Source: Candidatus Thioglobus autotrophicus
GTDB lineage: Bacteria > Pseudomonadota > Gammaproteobacteria > PS1 > Pseudothioglobaceae
Reading direction: 5' to 3'
Length of the DNA: 64,000 nt
Assembly (NCBI RefSeq): GCF_001293165.1
Contig: NZ_CP010552.1
Span: 62,001 to 126,000, forward strand
The position numbers and the translations under genes are program-made. Positions within the stretch are counted from its first letter, which is position 1. Each line of letters starts with the position of its first letter. Positions 17,246 to 27,092 of the stretch are shown one piece after another. The notes under the pieces were generated by a model. That model worked only from the letters and a program-made list of their open reading frames with translations. It was not told the origin of the DNA and ran no database searches.

Positions 17246-19894
17246 CTAAACCGTCATTGGATTTGGCTTATTGATATTTATACCGTATTTTTCAATCGCT
17301 TGCGCAATAACTGAACCATCCATCTCACCTTCGTCAACCAAAGCTTTTAAAGAAGCCAATACAACATAACTTGCATCCACTTCAAAGAAGCTTCTAAGGG
17401 CGGCGCGTGAATCAGAACGACCAAACCCGTCTGTACCTAATACTTCATAACGATTTGGCACATATTTACGTACCTGCTCAGCATAATTACGCATGTAGTC
17501 AGTGGCAACAATTACCGGACCTTTTGCATGCTCTAAACATTGAGTAATGTATGGAACCGCTGGAGCATCTGTACTAAATCGATTAACACGATCAATGGCT
17601 TGCGCTTCACGAGTAAGCTCGTTAAAACTAGTGACTGACCAAACGTCAGATTTGACATTCCAGTCATCTGCCAACATTTGTGCAGCTACCTCAACCTCTC
17701 TAAGAATTGTACCTGAGCCCATCAATTGAACTTGCAAGTCGCCTGTACCCACGGTTTTAAGTGCGTACATACCCTTAATAATACCTTCTTCAGAATTTTC
17801 TGGCATTTCAGGATGTGCATAAAGCTCGTTCATCGTGGTAATGTAGTAAAAAATATTCTCGTTTTTCTCATACATTCTTTCCAGGCCGCTACGAACAATA
17901 ACGGCTAGTTCGAACGCATAAGTCGGATCATAAGATATACAATTTGGAATGGTATTTGCCACCAAATGTGAATCACCATCTTGATGCTGAAGACCTTCAC
18001 CGTTTAGCGTTGTACGCCCTGCTGTACCGCCTACTAAGAAGCCTTTAGCCTGCATATCGCCCGCTGCCCAAGCCAAATCACCAACACGTTGGAATCCAAA
18101 CTTAGAATAGTAAATATAAAACGGAATCATGGTGATATCATGTGTTGCATATGAGGTTGCAGCAGCGATCCAATCAGAGATTGCACCCGCTTCATTAATA
18201 CCTTCTTGCAATACTTGGCCTTTTTTATCTTCCTTATACCACATGACTTTATCAGAGTCTTCTGGCTGATAAAGTTGTCCAGATGCTGAGTAAATACCCA
18301 GTTGTCTAAACAAGCCTTCCATGCCGAACGTACGCGCTTCATCTGGCACAATAGGTACAATCTTCGGACCGAGTTGCTTGTCACGAACCAAAAGCGTCAT
18401 GATGCGGTTTAAAGCCATTGTGGTTGACATTTCGCGATCACCACTAGACTTAAGTAAAGCCTCAAATACACTCAATTCTGGTGCTTTAATTGCTTCTAAA
18501 TTAAATGATCTTACTGGCAAAGAGCCACCTAATTTCTGGCGCTTCTGCTTCATATATTGCATTTCTGCACTATCTTCTGCCGGCTTATAAAAGTTTAATT
18601 CTTTAACATCTTCTTCTGTAACTGGCACATTAAAGCGTTTTGCAAAACGCTCAACTTGCTTAAGACCTAATTTTTTCTGTGAGTGCGTGGTATTTTGACC
18701 TTCACCAGCCTCACCCATACCGTAACCTTTTACTGTTTTAGCTAAAATTACCGTTGGCTTATCGCTGCAAGCCTTAGCTGCATGATAAGCTTGGAATACT
18801 TTAAATGGGTCATGGCCACCACGATCAAGACGATAAATCTCGTCGTCAGTCATATGCTCCACCATAGCGAGTAATTCAGGGTATTTACCGAAGAAATGCT
18901 CACGCACATAAGCGCCGTCTTTAGCTTTATAAGCTTGGTACTCGCCATCAACCACCTCTTCCATGCGCTTTCTAAGTAGCCCATTGGTGTCTTTAGCAAA
19001 TAGCTCGTCCCACTTGCCACCCCAAACAACTTTGATCACATTCCAGCCTGCGCCACGGAACATACCTTCTAATTCTTGAATAATTTTTCCATTACCACGT
19101 ACAGGTCCATCAAGACGCTGGAGATTACAGTTGATCACAAAAATAAGGTTGTCTAATTTTTCACGTCCTGCCATGGAAATTGCACCGAGCGATTCTGGCT
19201 CATCCGTTTCACCATCACCTAAGTAAGCCCAAACAGTACGCTTGTCTGTTTGCTTAATTTCACGATGATGAAGATACTTCATAAAGCGCGCTTGATAAAT
19301 CGCCATAATTGGACCCAAGCCCATAGATACCGTTGGAAATTGCCAAAAATCTGGCATCAACCATGGATGTGGGTATGAGCTTAATCCACCCTCACCCGAC
19401 TCTTGACGAAACTTTAGCATTTGCGCCTCAGTAATACGCCCTTCTAAAAAAGCACGTGAATAAATACCGGGAGAAATATGACCTTGGAAAAAGATTAAAT
19501 CTGCTCCTTGATCTGCATCAGGGCCACGATAAAAATGGTTAAAACCTACTTCGTACAATGTAGCAGATGAAGCGAATGAAGCAATGTGCCCGCCTAACTC
19601 ATAAGGCAGCTGATTTGCTTTTACCACCATCACCATCGCATTCCAACGCACCATAGCTGAAATTCGCGCTTCGATATCAACTTCAATATCTGTCGCGATT
19701 TCTTTGTCTTTAGCAATACTGTTTAAATACGCAGTATTAACACCTGTGGGCAATTCCATACCTTCATGGTGTGCCATATCTGTAAGCTGATTAAGGATAA
19801 ATTTAGCTCTATCCTCACCTTCAAAGCGAGCAACAGACCTAAAAGCTTCTAGCCATTCTAGGGTTTCAGCCGGGTCTATGTCTTGATTATTCAT
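17246..19894 (-). CDS. aceE: Pyruvate dehydrogenase E1 component, homodimeric type
   Basis: This thiamine-diphosphate enzyme decarboxylates pyruvate and acetylates the lipoyl domain of E2. The 882-aa length is close to that of E. coli AceE. The ThDP motif is GDGETDEPESLGA ... INCNLQRLDGPV. Further motifs are HFYRGPDADQGADLIFFQGH and GGTAGRTTLNGEGLQHQDG. The genes for E2 and E3 (aceF, lpd) are not in the window, unlike the E. coli operon. Its partner here is the HopJ gene downstream. The start at 19894 matches the family N-terminus. Confidence 0.97.
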   Translation of the reverse strand: MNNQDIDPAETLEWLEAFRSVARFEGEDRAKFILNQLTDMAHHEGMELPTGVNTAYLNSIAKDKEIATDIEVDIEARISAMVRWNAMVMVVKANQLPYELGGHIASFASSATLYEVGFNHFYRGPDADQGADLIFFQGHISPGIYSRAFLEGRITEAQMLKFRQESGEGGLSSYPHPWLMPDFWQFPTVSMGLGPIMAIYQARFMKYLHHREIKQTDKRTVWAYLGDGETDEPESLGAISMAGREKLDNLIFVINCNLQRLDGPVRGNGKIIQELEGMFRGAGWNVIKVVWGGKWDELFAKDTNGLLRKRMEEVVDGEYQAYKAKDGAYVREHFFGKYPELLAMVEHMTDDEIYRLDRGGHDPFKVFQAYHAAKACSDKPTVILAKTVKGYGMGEAGEGQNTTHSQKKLGLKQVERFAKRFNVPVTEEDVKELNFYKPAEDSAEMQYMKQKRQKLGGSLPVRSFNLEAIKAPELSVFEALLKSSGDREMSTTMALNRIMTLLVRDKQLGPKIVPIVPDEARTFGMEGLFRQLGIYSASGQLYQPEDSDKVMWYKEDKKGQVLQEGINEAGAISDWIAAATSYATHDITMIPFYIYYSKFGFQRVGDLAWAAGDMQAKGFLVGGTAGRTTLNGEGLQHQDGDSHLVANTIPNCISYDPTYAFELAVIVRSGLERMYEKNENIFYYITTMNELYAHPEMPENSEEGIIKGMYALKTVGTGDLQVQLMGSGTILREVEVAAQMLADDWNVKSDVWSVTSFNELTREAQAIDRVNRFSTDAPAVPYITQCLEHAKGPVIVATDYMRNYAEQVRKYVPNRYEVLGTDGFGRSDSRAALRSFFEVDASYVVLASLKALVDEGEMDGSVIAQAIEKYGININKPNPMTV

Positions 19895-19950
19895 AATATG
19901 ATATTTTTAAAAATAGATTAATTATCCCAAAATTAGATGTCTTTAAAACT

Positions 19951-20328
19951 TTACTTTAGAAAATATTTTGTAAATAAAAGAGCGCCTACAAAACCAACCA
20001 ATCCAAAGCCAATTTGCCACAATTCATTCAATGGAAACAACTTAACACCAATTAAAGCGCCAATGAAGAGTGCTAATAATGGCAATATATACAGTTGAAA
20101 CGCTCTGTAGAATAATTCTGCAGAAGAAATTTGCATGGTGACAAAATCCCCAACCACTACGCCAGCCTCTAGTGGCTTGCTAAAAGTTGTAGCATGTCCA
20201 AAAGTACTAGCAAGTATGCCAGTACCGCATCCAGCATTCGCAGAGCAACTATGACAACCACCAGAGCGATTTACTTTCAGCACCATGGTTTGGTTTTCAA
20301 TTTCGATTACTTCGAATTTTTCTTTCAT
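19951..20328 (-). CDS. rseC: RseC/SoxR-reducing family membrane protein
   Basis: This 125-aa protein has an N-terminal domain with clustered cysteines (GGCHSCSANAGCGTG; Cys25, 28, 34) and two transmembrane helices (about 73-93 and 98-120), the RseC/MucC layout. In E. coli members modulate the sigma-E pathway or help reduce SoxR. No rpoE, rseA, rseB or rnf genes are nearby, so its role here is uncertain. It lies 57 bp upstream of aceE on the same strand and diverges from algC. Confidence 0.85.
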   Translation of the reverse strand: MKEKFEVIEIENQTMVLKVNRSGGCHSCSANAGCGTGILASTFGHATTFSKPLEAGVVVGDFVTMQISSAELFYRAFQLYILPLLALFIGALIGVKLFPLNELWQIGFGLVGFVGALLFTKYFLK

Positions 20329-20370
20329 TGCGATTAAAATAAACTATTTATACCGATATTTTAGCAACTT

Positions 20371-21744
20371 ATGAGCATCTCACCATCAATCTTTAAAGCT
20401 TACGATATTCGCGGCATTGTTAAACAAGAACTCACACCTGAAGTGGTCAAGCTTATTGGCCTTGCGATTGGCAGTGAGTCTATTGCTCAAGGTGAACGCG
20501 GTGTTGTTGTTGGTCGAGATGGTCGACTTAGTGGCCCAGATTTAATGGAGTCCTTAAAAACAGGATTAAAGCAAAGTGGCTGTCATGTGGTGGATATTGG
20601 CATGGTGCCAACACCCTTAGTATATTTTGCTACTTACACCAAAGCCGCCACATCTGGGGTGATGATCACTGGCTCTCACAATCCACCAGAATACAACGGT
20701 TTTAAAATTATGATTGCTGGCGAAACCCTCTCAGGTGATCGTATTCAAGAACTTTACCAACGTATTCAAAATCAAGAATTTAGCTCAGGCCATGGCACCT
20801 CAACCAAGGTTGATATTGAAAGTGACTATATTGATCGCGTCAAATCTGACATTAAACTGAGCAAGCCACTTAACATTGTCGTAGATTGTGGCAATGGCGT
20901 TGCCGGCAATATTGCGCCTAAATTATTTGAGCAATTAGGCGCTAAGGTCACTAAGCTTTTTTGTTTAATTGATGGCAATTTTCCCAATCACCACCCAGAC
21001 CCTTCCAAACTTCACAACCTGGAAGATATTATCAAAGAGGTAATTGATACTGGTGCAGATATGGGTTTTGCCTTTGATGGTGACGGCGACCGACTCGGCC
21101 TGATTGATAACAAGGGTAATGTCATCTGGGCAGATCGCCAAATGATCCTCTATTCAAGAGATATTCTTGATCGTAACCCTGGCGCCAAAATCGTGTTTGA
21201 TGTTAAGTGTTCATCTCTGCTACCAAAAGATATTAGTGAGCATGGTGGTGAGCCCATTATGTCGCGCACAGGGCACAGCTTTATTAAAGCCAAACTTAAA
21301 CAAACTGGTGCAGCACTTGGCGGGGAGATGAGTGGCCATATCTTCTTTAAAGAACGTTGGTACGGTTTTGACGACGCTCTTTATACGGGTGCACGCCTGC
21401 TAGAAATACTCTCAAAAACAGATCAAACTTGTGAGCAGGTCTTTGCCGATTTGCCTGATAGCATCAACACGCCTGAAATTAACATTCATTTTGACGAGCA
21501 AGGTGATCAATTTAAAGCCATGGATAAACTCGCTAAAAATGTCAGCTTTGAAGGCGCTGAGATTACCACTATTGATGGTGTTCGCGTAGACTACCCTAAT
21601 GGCTGGGGCTTGGTTCGCCCTTCTAATACTACGCCATGCTTAGTATTGCGTTTTGAGGCAGATGATCAAAACACTTTAGAACAAATTCAAGAAAAATTCA
21701 GAATTTGGTTGGGTAATAACGACATTTCTACCAAAGACTTCTAA
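20371..21744 (+). CDS. algC: Phosphomannomutase/phosphoglucomutase
   Basis: This alpha-D-phosphohexomutase of 457 aa interconverts hexose 1- and 6-phosphates for surface polysaccharide and lipopolysaccharide precursors. Motifs in order are FKAYDIRGIV, the phosphoserine loop TGSHNPP, the magnesium loop DGDGDR, the sugar-specificity loop GEMSGH and the phosphate-binding loop RPSNTTP. These match the bifunctional AlgC/ManB group; phosphoglucosamine mutase (GlmM) has a different sugar loop. It diverges from rseC across a 42-bp gap. Confidence 0.92.
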   Translation: MSISPSIFKAYDIRGIVKQELTPEVVKLIGLAIGSESIAQGERGVVVGRDGRLSGPDLMESLKTGLKQSGCHVVDIGMVPTPLVYFATYTKAATSGVMITGSHNPPEYNGFKIMIAGETLSGDRIQELYQRIQNQEFSSGHGTSTKVDIESDYIDRVKSDIKLSKPLNIVVDCGNGVAGNIAPKLFEQLGAKVTKLFCLIDGNFPNHHPDPSKLHNLEDIIKEVIDTGADMGFAFDGDGDRLGLIDNKGNVIWADRQMILYSRDILDRNPGAKIVFDVKCSSLLPKDISEHGGEPIMSRTGHSFIKAKLKQTGAALGGEMSGHIFFKERWYGFDDALYTGARLLEILSKTDQTCEQVFADLPDSINTPEINIHFDEQGDQFKAMDKLAKNVSFEGAEITTIDGVRVDYPNGWGLVRPSNTTPCLVLRFEADDQNTLEQIQEKFRIWLGNNDISTKDF

Positions 21745-21955
21745 TTTACATTATTTGTGAAATTTTTAGACATTCACTCCTTTTAAAATAGGTAAGACCT
21801 GTTTCATCGAGAAATCTAGTTAAAAACCACTTATTCCCTACTCTAAACAGCTTGTTTAGTCATTTAGAGCCAGAAAATTCGCCAATTTAATAGCTGATTA
21901 GAGGTTTTCCAACCCATTCGTGAAATTTGTTAAATTTTAAGAAAAGCTCTTGTTA
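21745..21955. other. Intergenic gap after algC with repeated motif and alternative hairpins
   Basis: This is a 211-bp gap between convergent genes. CTAAAC (21843-21848) can pair with GTTTAG (21854-21859), while the overlapping CTCTAAA (21841-21847) can pair with TTTAGAG (21863-21869), giving mutually exclusive stems. AAATTTGTTAAATTTTAA at 21923-21940 is the second copy of the motif also found near 2310 and 54441. No coding frame is credible. Confidence 0.45.
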
Positions 21956-22852
21956 TTAATAGTTTGAAAAAACGCTGTCTGCCATTTTTGAAGTGATACT
22001 GTATTTTTTGTCTTTATCAATAAACGACAAAGAATTAGCATGCAACATTAAACGCTTAGCACCTGTTAATGCTACTCTTTGCTCACTTGATAAAGTCTTA
22101 CACAAATAATCATTCGCAACTTGTTCGCTAACACCATAAATAGGATCACCCAAAATACGATGACCTATTGAGTCTAGATGCACTCTTATTTGGTGCTGCC
22201 TGCCAGTGACAGGCATGACTTTAACCAAAGTTGTGTTGTTCTGCTGATTAAATGCTATCGGCTTAACATGTGTGACTGAGCACTTGCCACTTTCAACCTC
22301 ACAAGTCATTTTCACTCTAATATTACTATCAGCCTTTGAAATAGGTTTGTTAATGGTTATGTCGCTTGTTATTTCTCCTTGAACCACTGCTAAATATTCT
22401 TTGGTGAATTGTCGCTGCTCAAATAGCGTTTTTAAGCGGGTACTGGTGGGTTTGTTTTTAGCCACTAAAACCAGCCCAGAAGTTTGCGCATCTATTCGGT
22501 GGGCTAAATCTGCTTGCCCACCAAAACGATATCTAATTTCATCTAATAGACAATATTCAGTATCTTTTCGTGTGGGGTGCACCATAACCCCAGAAGGCTT
22601 ATCAAAAACAGCAAAATCTTCAACCTCAAAAATAGGCTTAAGACCTCGAGTATGTCCTTCAAAAATAGCGACCTGCACATAATCACAATTCAGAATTTGT
22701 CCGTTTTTTAAGGGATTATGGCGCTCGTCAAATACTCTTTTTTTAGACAAAAGTTTTTGTGATACAGGGGCAGATAAACCCGCTTCATCGAGTAAAAATT
22801 GTTGGATTTTCCTACCTTGAATCGCTTGATATTTTTTAAGGACAAAGGGCAT
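21956..22852 (-). CDS. RluA-family RNA pseudouridine synthase
   Basis: This 298-aa enzyme isomerises uridine to pseudouridine in RNA. The catalytic motif is LAHRIDAQTSGLVLVAK with the active Asp, and GRQHQIRVHLDSIGHRILGDP is the conserved C-terminal motif. The N-terminal part (residues 10-60) looks like an S4 RNA-binding domain. Which rRNA or tRNA position is modified cannot be told; the family includes RluA, RluC, RluD and TruC. It is followed upstream by mgtE on the same strand with a 29-bp gap. Confidence 0.88.
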   Translation of the reverse strand: MPFVLKKYQAIQGRKIQQFLLDEAGLSAPVSQKLLSKKRVFDERHNPLKNGQILNCDYVQVAIFEGHTRGLKPIFEVEDFAVFDKPSGVMVHPTRKDTEYCLLDEIRYRFGGQADLAHRIDAQTSGLVLVAKNKPTSTRLKTLFEQRQFTKEYLAVVQGEITSDITINKPISKADSNIRVKMTCEVESGKCSVTHVKPIAFNQQNNTTLVKVMPVTGRQHQIRVHLDSIGHRILGDPIYGVSEQVANDYLCKTLSSEQRVALTGAKRLMLHANSLSFIDKDKKYSITSKMADSVFSNY

Positions 22853-22881
22853 ATTTATACAATTTTACCCATTTGGGTTTT

Positions 22882-24234
22882 TTAGACAACCAAAGACGCT
22901 AAACCCAAAAACGCAACAAAACCAATTACATCGGTAATGGTGGTTAAGATAACACCGCCAGCTAATGCTGGGTCAATTTTAAATTTAATTAGCAAGGAAG
23001 GTAAAAAAGCACCCGAAAAAGCGGCAAATATAAGATTAACAACAATCGCTGTGGCAATCACTAAACTAAGGATTAAATCTGAAAACCAGAGGTAAGTCGC
23101 CAAGCCAATGACTACTGACCAGAGCATGCCGTTTAACAAGCCAATGGCCACTTCTTTATTCATTAAAACTTTTAAATTAGAGGTGGTAACCCTGCCAGTG
23201 GCAATACCCCTGGTAACTAAAATAAGGGTTTGTGTGCCCGCAATACCGCCCATTGACGCTACCACCGGCATCAATACAGCCAAGGCAATTTTTTCTTGTA
23301 AGGTGGCTTCGAAAAGTCCGATAAAAAATACAGCAACAAATACCGTAATCAAATTAACACCTAGCCAAATACTACGACTTTTAGTGCTTTCAATCACAGG
23401 TGCAAAAACATCGTCTTCTTCATCCAGTCCTGCCATTGACATCACTGAGTGCTCAGCCTCATCACGAATAACATCTACCACGTCATCAATGGTGATTCGC
23501 CCAATCAGTTGATTGTTATCATCAACAACTGGCGCTGAGATTAAATCTCTTTGTTCAAACAAACTAGCAACATCGCTCTCAGGTGTGCTGGCTAAAATGG
23601 GTTTGTGCTCTTTATTAATTAAAGGTTTAATATTTTGCTCAGCTTCGTTCGTTAGCAAAGTAGAGATATGAATAGAGCCAATGTATTTATAAGTCCTATC
23701 CACTACAAACACCTGATCGGTATCAATCGGCATTTCTTTTAATAGACGCAAATATCGAATAACCGTACGCACATTAACATCGTCACGCACTGTAATTATG
23801 TCAATATTCATCAGCCCACCAGCTGAATCTTCAGGATAGGACAAGACTTGTTTTAAATGGTCGCGATGCTTGTGATCAAGCGTCAGTAATAAATTATGCA
23901 GAGCTGACTCGGGCAATTCAGGCACAATATCTGCCAAATCATCCATATCCAAGCCTTCAGTTGCCTTAACAATGCCGTCAACACTCATCTCATTAAGTAG
24001 TTGCGATAAAACATCCTCGCTTAGATCCTTTAGAATGTCGCCTTGAGTAGCGCTATCGATATTTAACCAAAGTTTAATACGATCTTTTGGTGGTACACTT
24101 TCTAATAGACGAGCAATTTCAGCCGCGTGTAAATCGGATAGCTGGGAGGTAGCTTCTTCATACAAAGAGGCCTCCAAAGATGTCATTAATCTTTGAAGGC
24201 ACTCTTCGAAAGAAGTATTTTCAACTTCTGACAT
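22882..24234 (-). CDS. mgtE: Magnesium transporter MgtE
   Basis: This is a 450-aa magnesium channel of the MgtE family. It has an N-terminal helical domain (about 20-130), two CBS domains (about 135-255) that sense cytosolic magnesium, and five transmembrane helices from about 285. PVVASMGGIAGTQTLILVTRG is the signature of the pore domain. Length and domain order are standard. It follows hpf on the same strand with a 57-bp gap. Confidence 0.94.
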   Translation of the reverse strand: MSEVENTSFEECLQRLMTSLEASLYEEATSQLSDLHAAEIARLLESVPPKDRIKLWLNIDSATQGDILKDLSEDVLSQLLNEMSVDGIVKATEGLDMDDLADIVPELPESALHNLLLTLDHKHRDHLKQVLSYPEDSAGGLMNIDIITVRDDVNVRTVIRYLRLLKEMPIDTDQVFVVDRTYKYIGSIHISTLLTNEAEQNIKPLINKEHKPILASTPESDVASLFEQRDLISAPVVDDNNQLIGRITIDDVVDVIRDEAEHSVMSMAGLDEEDDVFAPVIESTKSRSIWLGVNLITVFVAVFFIGLFEATLQEKIALAVLMPVVASMGGIAGTQTLILVTRGIATGRVTTSNLKVLMNKEVAIGLLNGMLWSVVIGLATYLWFSDLILSLVIATAIVVNLIFAAFSGAFLPSLLIKFKIDPALAGGVILTTITDVIGFVAFLGLASLVV

Positions 24235-24291
24235 TAACTTTATATTCCTAATGGGTGATACTTGAAGCGCTATGCTACAAGCATCAGTTTT

Positions 24292-24588
24292 TTAGTTTTT
24301 CCTATGATCGTTGAGTTTTTCTTTATGCTTTCTAATTTGAGCATCGAGTTTATTAACCATTTGGTCAATAGAAACGTATAAATTATCGCTTTCGGCTTTT
24401 GCAAATAGATCTGCACCACTGACATGAAGAGTGGCTTCTGCTTTTTGTGTATCTTTGTCAACACCTAAAATCATATTTACATTGATCACATGATCAAAAT
24501 GATGTTTGATTTTAGCGAGTTTCTCTTCAGAGTGTTGCTTGATTGCATCGGTGATATCAAGATGATGGCCAGAAATGTTTAATTGCAT
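24292..24588 (-). CDS. hpf: Ribosome hibernation-promoting factor, short form
   Basis: This 98-aa protein of the HPF/RaiA family binds the 30S A/P-site region and promotes ribosome hibernation under stress. MQLNISGHHLDITDAIKQHS and the central EATLHVSGADLFAKAESDNL match the short form; a C-terminal dimerisation domain is absent. The ATG at 24588 is preceded by AAAGGAG at good spacing; a longer frame starting at 24618 is less likely. The usual neighbours rpoN and ptsN are absent, and mgtE follows. Confidence 0.9.
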   Translation of the reverse strand: MQLNISGHHLDITDAIKQHSEEKLAKIKHHFDHVINVNMILGVDKDTQKAEATLHVSGADLFAKAESDNLYVSIDQMVNKLDAQIRKHKEKLNDHRKN

Positions 24589-24707
24589 GCATGCTCCTTT
24601 ATTAGTTATAAAATGCACCTATATTGTGGCATAACTTTCTTACCAATGTTGGTCTATTTATCAGTTTTTTAGGCAAATAAAAATGCTCACAAAAGCTCGT
24701 TTGCGTA

Positions 24708-24713
24708 TATAAT
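24708..24713 (+). promoter_or_regulatory. Probable -10 box of the 67-aa gene
   Basis: A perfect TATAAT lies 38 bp upstream of the ATG at 24751. The -35 region is not close to consensus (TGCTCA at 24684-24689, 18 bp upstream, is the best candidate). It sits in the 162-bp gap divergent from hpf. Confidence 0.5.
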
Positions 24714-24750
24714 ATTATCTTTTACCTATTTAAATATTCAGGAGATCAAG

Positions 24751-24954
24751 ATGGATGCAATGAGTCAACAAGCTAACGAATTAAGCGCAAAGAAAATTGC
24801 CTTACAAGATACTTTTAAAACACATACAGCTGAAAATGGTTTTTCATATGAAGAATGGATCAACCCACCAGCAGGCTCTTTCTACGAAAGCTACAAGAAA
24901 GATTTAGCCGAAGTCGATAACGAAATGGCTCCACCACTACAATACCAGTCGTAA
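24751..24954 (+). CDS. Orphan small acidic protein of unknown function (67 aa)
   Basis: I do not recognise a family for this 67-aa soluble protein. It has an amphipathic N-terminal half (SQQANELSAKKIALQDTFK), then FSYEEWINPPAGSFYESY and an acidic C-terminus rich in Pro and Gln. It lacks a signal peptide or membrane segment. The coding call rests on an AGGAG ribosome binding site about 6 bp before the ATG, a TATAAT box upstream and a strong terminator 20 bp after the stop, which together make it a self-contained monocistronic unit likely to be well expressed. Confidence 0.75.
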   Translation: MDAMSQQANELSAKKIALQDTFKTHTAENGFSYEEWINPPAGSFYESYKKDLAEVDNEMAPPLQYQS

Positions 24955-24974
24955 TTTAAATTTCTGATTGGTAC

Positions 24975-24998
24975 AAAAGCCCCGCTAGGGGCTTTTTT
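24975..24998 (+). terminator. Strong rho-independent terminator
   Basis: AAAAGCCCC (24975-24983), loop GCTA, then GGGGCTTTTTT (24988-24998) gives a GC-rich stem of nine pairs ending in a T run. It terminates the 67-aa gene before argD. Confidence 0.92.
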
Positions 24999-25019
24999 GC
25001 TTTTAAAGGAAAAGTCATC

Positions 25020-26177
25020 ATGTCTTATTTAATGTCAAATTATGCACCACTTGCTGTTACTTTTGTTAAGGGTAATGGGTGTTATTTAACAGACGATAAA
25101 GGTGCAACTTACCTAGATGCGCTGTGCGGTGTTGGTGTCACTGGCCTTGGGCATTCCCATCCTAAAATTTCTAAAGCCATCCAATCACAAGCGCAACAAC
25201 TATTACACACCAGTAATTGGTACCGTATTCAACACCAAGAAACCTTAGCTGAAACCTTGTGCAAGCTGGCCAATATGGACGGCGCATTCTTTGGTAATTC
25301 AGGTGCTGAAGCCAATGAAGCGGCGATTAAAATTGCACGCTTGCATGCGCATGCTAACCAAATTAATGAACCGATTATCCTAACAGCCAAACAAAGCTTT
25401 CATGGGCGTACCATGGCTACTTTGTCAGCGACTGGAAATCCGAAAGTTCAAGCAGGATTTGCACCACTTGTGAGTGAATTTATTCATGTTAACTTTAATG
25501 ACATTAAAGCCATTCAAGAACATGAAAACAATGCTCGCATTACCGCTGTCATGTTAGAGCCAATCCAAGGCGAAAGTGGTGTGATTGTGCCTGATGCAAA
25601 CTACTTAAATCAGGTTCAAAAAATTTGTCAAAAAAATAACTGGCTGCTGATTCTAGATGAGGTGCAAACTGGTATTGGCCGTACAGGAAAAATGTTTGCG
25701 CATCAATACAATCAAATTACTCCTGATGTCCTAACCCTTGCCAAAGGTTTGGGCAATGGCGTGCCTATTGGTGCCTGTCTAGCCAAAGGTAAGGCGGCTA
25801 AACTGTTAACACCAGGAACGCACGGCTCTACTTTTGGCGGCAATCCACTGGTTTGTCGCGTAGCTTTAGAGGTGCTAGATATTATCCAAAAAGATGATAT
25901 TTTGAACAATGTAACTCTCATGAGTGACTACATCGTTTCTAGCTTTACAGACAAATTAAAAACGGTTGACAGTGTTCTAGAGATTCGCTCAAAAGGCTTA
26001 ATGATTGCTATTGAGCTAACCAAAGAATGCTTACAACTACTGCAACAAGCCTTGGATAAAAAATTATTAATTAATATTACTGGTCAGTCTATTCGACTAC
26101 TACCACCGCTCATAATCAACAAAGAGCAAGCGGATGAAATGATTGATATCATTTGTGAATTAGTCAGCGAACTTTAG
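25020..26177 (+). CDS. argD: Acetylornithine aminotransferase (class III PLP)
   Basis: This converts N-acetylglutamate semialdehyde to N-acetylornithine, and may also serve in lysine synthesis. The 385-aa sequence has the class III pattern: [14 protein letters not shown] near the N-terminus, [13 protein letters not shown], the aspartate-containing [15 protein letters not shown] and the PLP lysine in [14 protein letters not shown]. Length is typical for ArgD. It is followed 16 bp later by argF with a good AGGAG site, so the two form an arginine operon. Confidence 0.92.
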   Translation: MSYLMSNYAPLAVTFVKGNGCYLTDDKGATYLDALCGVGVTGLGHSHPKISKAIQSQAQQLLHTSNWYRIQHQETLAETLCKLANMDGAFFGNSGAEANEAAIKIARLHAHANQINEPIILTAKQSFHGRTMATLSATGNPKVQAGFAPLVSEFIHVNFNDIKAIQEHENNARITAVMLEPIQGESGVIVPDANYLNQVQKICQKNNWLLILDEVQTGIGRTGKMFAHQYNQITPDVLTLAKGLGNGVPIGACLAKGKAAKLLTPGTHGSTFGGNPLVCRVALEVLDIIQKDDILNNVTLMSDYIVSSFTDKLKTVDSVLEIRSKGLMIAIELTKECLQLLQQALDKKLLINITGQSIRLLPPLIINKEQADEMIDIICELVSEL

Positions 26178-26193
26178 CTGCAGGAGAATAAAA

Positions 26194-27090
26194 ATGAAAC
26201 ATTTTATTAATTTAGATGATTTATCAACCCAAGATTTAACGGGCATTATCGACACCGCCATCGCCTTAAAAAAGCAATATAAATCTGGAGAGATTAATCA
26301 ACAACTGAAAAATAAAACTCTGGCTATGATTTTTGACAAATCTTCTACGCGAACTCGAGTCTCTTTCGAAACAGGCATGACTCAATTAGGTGGTCACGCT
26401 TTGTTTTTATCCGATCGTGATATTCAGCTGGGACGTGGAGAACCTGTTAAAGATACTGCTATTGTTATTAGCTCTATGGTTGATGCAATCATGATGAGGG
26501 TTTCCTCTCATGAGGATATTAACACCTTTGCAAACAGTGGCTCTGTACCAGTTATTAACGCCCTTAGCGATGAATCTCATCCTTGTCAGCTTTTAGCTGA
26601 CATAATGACTTATCAGGAGCATAAAGGTTCAATCCAAGGCAAAACAGTTGCTTGGATTGGTGATGGTAATAATATGTGTCATACCTACATGCAAGCAGCT
26701 AAAGCATTCGGCTTCAAGCTAAATATCGCCACACCCAAAGGCTATGAGCCTGACCAGGTATTTACTGATAACTATGCAGATCACATCTCATTATTTAATC
26801 AAGCCAGTGAGGCTTGCAATCAGGCTGATTTGGTTGTTACAGATGTTTGGGCGTCTATGGGTCAAGAAGCAGAACAAACTAAACGCGAGCTGGCTTTTAA
26901 AGACTTTCAAGTTGATCAAAATCTTATGAAAAACGCCAATTCTGATGCGAGCTTTATGCACTGTTTACCTGCTCACCGTGGAGAAGAAGTGGCTAGTGAA
27001 GTGATTGATGGTGAGCAAAGCTTGGTGTGGGATGAGGCTGAAAATCGCCTACACGCCCAAAAAGCTTTGTTACTGTATTTATTAGACTAG
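26194..27090 (+). CDS. argF: Ornithine carbamoyltransferase
   Basis: This 298-aa enzyme makes citrulline from ornithine and carbamoyl phosphate. The carbamoyl-phosphate loop is [15 protein letters not shown] and the ornithine-binding motif is [25 protein letters not shown] holds further active-site residues. It lies directly after argD and converges on queH with only 2 bp between stops. Confidence 0.95.
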   Translation: MKHFINLDDLSTQDLTGIIDTAIALKKQYKSGEINQQLKNKTLAMIFDKSSTRTRVSFETGMTQLGGHALFLSDRDIQLGRGEPVKDTAIVISSMVDAIMMRVSSHEDINTFANSGSVPVINALSDESHPCQLLADIMTYQEHKGSIQGKTVAWIGDGNNMCHTYMQAAKAFGFKLNIATPKGYEPDQVFTDNYADHISLFNQASEACNQADLVVTDVWASMGQEAEQTKRELAFKDFQVDQNLMKNANSDASFMHCLPAHRGEEVASEVIDGEQSLVWDEAENRLHAQKALLLYLLD

Positions 27091-27092
27091 AG

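Noticed and set aside
23108-23512. 134-codon frame antisense to mgtE
   Set aside because: A shadow of the transmembrane codons of mgtE, with no start signals.
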